Shown here in pieces: positions 62,692-64,000 of a DNA stretch of 64,000 nucleotides. The notes below the pieces were generated by a model. That model had not been told where the DNA came from. It searched no databases and saw nothing but the letters and a program-made list of their open reading frames with translations. The stretch's first letter is position 1, and each line of letters begins with the position of its first letter. The translations under genes and the position numbers were made by a program. Origin of the DNA: Salipiger profundus (GTDB lineage Bacteria > Pseudomonadota > Alphaproteobacteria > Rhodobacterales > Rhodobacteraceae). Where the stretch lies: assembly GCF_001969385.1 (NCBI RefSeq), contig NZ_CP014796.1:868001-932000 (forward strand). Reading direction: 5' to 3'.

Positions 62692-64000
62692 ATGCAGAAT
62701 CCTCCCGACCTGCGCCCCGACCTGGCGCGCGCCCGCATCTCGGAAACCAAACGCGACGGCCAGCCGACCATCGGCATGGTCTCGCTCGGCTGCCCCAAGG
62801 CGCTGGTGGACAGCGAACGCATCCTCACCCGGCTGCGCGCCGAGGGCTACGGCATCTCGCCCGACTACAGCGGCGCCGACGCGGTGATCGTGAACACCTG
62901 CGGCTTCCTCGACAGCGCCAAGGCGGAAAGCCTTGAGGCCATCGGCGAGGCGCTGGCCGAAAACGGCCGGGTGATCGTCACGGGCTGTCTCGGGGCGGAA
63001 CCCGACTACATCACCGGCGCGCACCCCAAGGTGCTGGCCGTGACCGGGCCGCACCAGTACGAGCAGGTGCTCGACGCCGTGCACGGCGCGGTGCCGCCCG
63101 CGCCCGATCCCTTCGTGGACCTGCTGCCGTCGTCGGGCGTGAAGCTCACGCCCCGTCATTACAGCTACCTCAAGATCTCCGAGGGCTGCAATCACGCCTG
63201 CAAGTTCTGCATCATCCCCGACATGCGCGGCAAGCTCGCTTCTCGCCCGCATCGCGCGGTGATGCGCGAGGCCGAGAAGCTGGTCGAGGCGGGCGTGAAG
63301 GAGCTGCTGGTCATCAGCCAGGATACCTCGGCCTATGGCACCGACTGGAAGGACCGCGAGGTGAAGGCGCCGATCCTGCCGCTGGCGCGCGATCTGGGCA
63401 GCCTAGGCGCCTGGGTGCGGATGCACTACGTCTACCCCTACCCGCACGTCCGCGACCTGATCCCGCTGATGGAAGGCACCGCCGAGGCGGCCGAGGGCGG
63501 CATCCTGCCCTACCTCGACATTCCCTTCCAGCACGCCCACCCGGACACCCTCAAGCGCATGGCGCGGCCTGCCGCCGCCGCCCGCACGCTCGACGAGATC
63601 GCCGCCTGGCGCGCCGCCTGCCCCGATGTGGTGCTGCGGTCGACCTTCATCGTCGGCTACCCCGGCGAGACCGAGGAAGAGTTCCAGACCCTCCTCGACT
63701 GGATGGACGAGGCGCAGCTCGACCGTGTCGGCTGCTTCCAGTACGAGAACGTCGCCGGCGCGCGCTCGAACGCGCTGCCCGACCACGTGCCCGCAGAGGT
63801 CAAGCAGGACCGCTGGGACCGCTTCATGGAAAAGGCGCAGGCCATCTCCGAGGCGAAGCTTGCCGCCAAGGTCGGCCGGAAAATGGACGTGATCGTCGAT
63901 CTGGTCGAGGACGACGCCGCCACCTGCCGCACCAAGGCAGACGCGCCCGAGATCGACGGCAACCTCTTCATCGACGAGGGCCACGAGCGGCTTTCGCCGG
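62692..64000 (+). CDS. rimO: Ribosomal protein S12 methylthiotransferase, 3'-truncated by window edge
   Basis: Radical-SAM enzyme that methylthiolates an Asp of ribosomal protein S12. The N-terminal UPF0004 domain has three cluster cysteines ([27 protein letters not shown]). The radical-SAM motif is CNHACKFC. The C-terminal TRAM domain begins near the right edge and is cut. An ATG at 62683 is an alternative start; TTATATG just upstream resembles a -10, so the message may have almost no leader. Confidence 0.95.
   Translation, partial: MQNPPDLRPDLARARISETKRDGQPTIGMVSLGCPKALVDSERILTRLRAEGYGISPDYSGADAVIVNTCGFLDSAKAESLEAIGEALAENGRVIVTGCLGAEPDYITGAHPKVLAVTGPHQYEQVLDAVHGAVPPAPDPFVDLLPSSGVKLTPRHYSYLKISEGCNHACKFCIIPDMRGKLASRPHRAVMREAEKLVEAGVKELLVISQDTSAYGTDWKDREVKAPILPLARDLGSLGAWVRMHYVYPYPHVRDLIPLMEGTAEAAEGGILPYLDIPFQHAHPDTLKRMARPAAAARTLDEIAAWRAACPDVVLRSTFIVGYPGETEEEFQTLLDWMDEAQLDRVGCFQYENVAGARSNALPDHVPAEVKQDRWDRFMEKAQAISEAKLAAKVGRKMDVIVDLVEDDAATCRTKADAPEIDGNLFIDEGHERLSP

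Overview
The window is a stretch of high-GC alphaproteobacterial chromosome, most like the Rhodobacteraceae (Roseobacter/Salipiger type). Clues are the coq9-like gene divergent from rpsU, a class I lysyl-tRNA synthetase, the hemF and adenine deaminase types, a GT21 glycosyltransferase beside a PlcP-type phosphoesterase, and overlapping ATGA/GTGA junctions throughout. I found no phage, plasmid, transposon or CRISPR signature and no tRNA or rRNA gene. It reads as core genome with a few accessory modules. Two genes run off the ends: hemC lacks its N-terminus and rimO lacks its C-terminus.

Layout. 1-10 kb: hemC, two quinone-oxidoreductase-like genes with coq9, rpsU, an S11 carboxypeptidase with SPOR domain, clpS, an RsmC-like methyltransferase, an SDR lacking its usual lysine, and hemF. 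10-18 kb: a LuxR-type response regulator divergent from a small periplasmic protein plus hybrid kinase, then adenine deaminase, a cupin, a lytic transglycosylase and a lone receiver protein. 18-28 kb: glutathionyl-hydroquinone reductase-like GST, fmt, a four-gene BMP-type (nucleoside-like) ABC importer, and an nfuA-tsaB-rimI operon in which tsaB carries an apparent one-base frameshift. 28-38 kb: USP, an unknown Cys-rich membrane protein, a branched-chain aminotransferase, uvrC, an FolM-like SDR, a Ca/Na antiporter, a 56-aa zinc-ribbon membrane protein, sppA, priA. 38-52 kb: fructose-6-phosphate aldolase/transaldolase, an orphan ParA, a very large beta-helix protein, CHAD, lysK, TerB, dacB, nadD, ettA, a cold-shock gene. 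52-64 kb: a molybdate module (ModE-like HTH, modABC), a four-gene lipid cluster (PlcP-like phosphoesterase, GT21, DedA, GT2), a Rieske oxygenase, two L,D-transpeptidases and rimO.

How genes work together. The 56.4-59.7 kb cluster is the most interesting module. The phosphoesterase is usually labelled LpxH-like, but beside a GT21 enzyme it fits the PlcP-Agt route, which swaps phospholipids for glycolipids under phosphate limitation. Two further overlapping genes, a DedA-type membrane protein and a GT2 glycosyltransferase, would extend it. Four 11-bp-phased units with degenerate PHO-box character lie just upstream. The nfuA-tsaB-rimI operon has a plausible promoter with an Irr/ICE-like palindrome next to the -35, tying Fe-S assembly to iron. 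The modABC genes have nested palindromes in front of modA and a short ModE-like protein upstream.

The noncoding DNA is rich in short perfect hairpins. Many close on GCA, AGA or GCAA loops and have no U-tract. They sit at gene ends, often between convergent genes, and look like a local style of transcription terminator or dispersed palindromic repeat.
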